14,747 nt of DNA from Campylobacteraceae bacterium (GTDB lineage: Bacteria > Campylobacterota > Campylobacteria > Campylobacterales > Sulfurovaceae), in NCBI GenBank assembly GCA_026985495.1, contig JALSQJ010000071.1, positions 1 through 14,747 on the forward strand, read 5' to 3'. The notes under the pieces are model-generated. The model was not told where the DNA came from. It saw only the letters and a program-made list of their open reading frames with translations, and did no database searches. Position numbers and translations under genes: made by a program. Positions 14,621-14,747 of the stretch are shown here, piece after piece. Within the stretch, counting starts at the first letter, position 1, and every line of letters begins with the position of its first letter.

Positions 14621-14747
14621 AATAAAACAGCAATGGTTAATATCTTACTCCACTACAATCTACAAGATGAGAACTTAATTGGTCACTACTACTATTAGAG
14701 TTGGATTCATTCGCATAGTAGTAGCACTCTTCATAGCCATAATCTTC
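14621..14747. repeat. 127-bp direct repeat, copy at the window end
   Basis: Exact copy of 13081-13207, running to the last base of the window, so the true repeat may be longer. The 1540-bp period contains the toxin-antitoxin pair, the small ORF and the nucleotidyltransferase remnant. Confidence 0.97.
14637..14747 (-). CDS. DNA/RNA non-specific endonuclease, 3' end only (5' part outside window)
   Basis: The second copy of the nuclease C-terminus: 36 codons and a stop (TAA at 14637-14639) identical to those of the internal remnant, including EECYYYANES, a Ser/Asn-rich stretch, and HLVDCSGVRY. The rest lies beyond the right edge. Because it is the upstream copy with respect to transcription, it could be the end of the intact gene from which the internal fragment was copied or split. 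It could equally be a second truncated copy. The window does not decide between them. Confidence 0.55.
   Translation of the reverse strand, partial: EDYGYEECYYYANESNSNSSSDQLSSHLVDCSGVRY

Overview
The window looks like a low-GC chromosome fragment from a Campylobacterota (epsilonproteobacterial) genome, probably of the Sulfurovum/Sulfurimonas type. I infer this from the AT-rich base composition, the short ExbB-ExbD-TonB set, the tightly overlapping genes (TAATG and ATGA junctions), and the style of the nuclease and nucleotidyltransferase remnants. No rRNA or other marker gene fixes the genus. Both window edges cut genes. The last 127 bases are an exact copy of an internal segment, which suggests the right edge may be a contig end at an assembly-graph repeat.

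Layout, left to right. 1-920 (-): a partial type II restriction endonuclease, AccI-like, with its own strong promoter. 1091-2714 (+): exbB-exbD-tonB, the energy-coupling operon for outer-membrane transport. 2724-7220 (-): a three-gene envelope cluster read as RND/MMPL transporter, LolA-like periplasmic protein, DUF1302-type outer-membrane protein. This has the logic of a trans-envelope lipid or hydrophobe exporter. 7272-8644 (-): a small lipoprotein gene translationally coupled to nfo (endonuclease IV). 8761-8939 (+): two identical tandem tRNA-Glu(TTC) genes. 8955-10896 (-): a large orphan lipoprotein and a small two-helix membrane protein, 1 bp apart. 11039-13085 (+): NADP-type malic enzyme with a GTG start, followed by the multicopper/purine nucleoside phosphorylase family protein PgeF (YfiH), probably also with a GTG start.

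From 13081 to the right edge the window becomes accessory DNA. A VapBC-type toxin-antitoxin pair with a clear promoter lies beside a small unknown ORF and a frameshifted MNT-type nucleotidyltransferase gene. This block sits between two copies of the 3' end of a DNA/RNA non-specific endonuclease (NUC family) gene. The inner copy is a headless C-terminal fragment that begins exactly where vapC ends. The outer copy runs off the window. The arrangement suggests that a toxin-antitoxin island was inserted into, or duplicated together with, the tail of a nuclease gene. It is the most unusual structure here.
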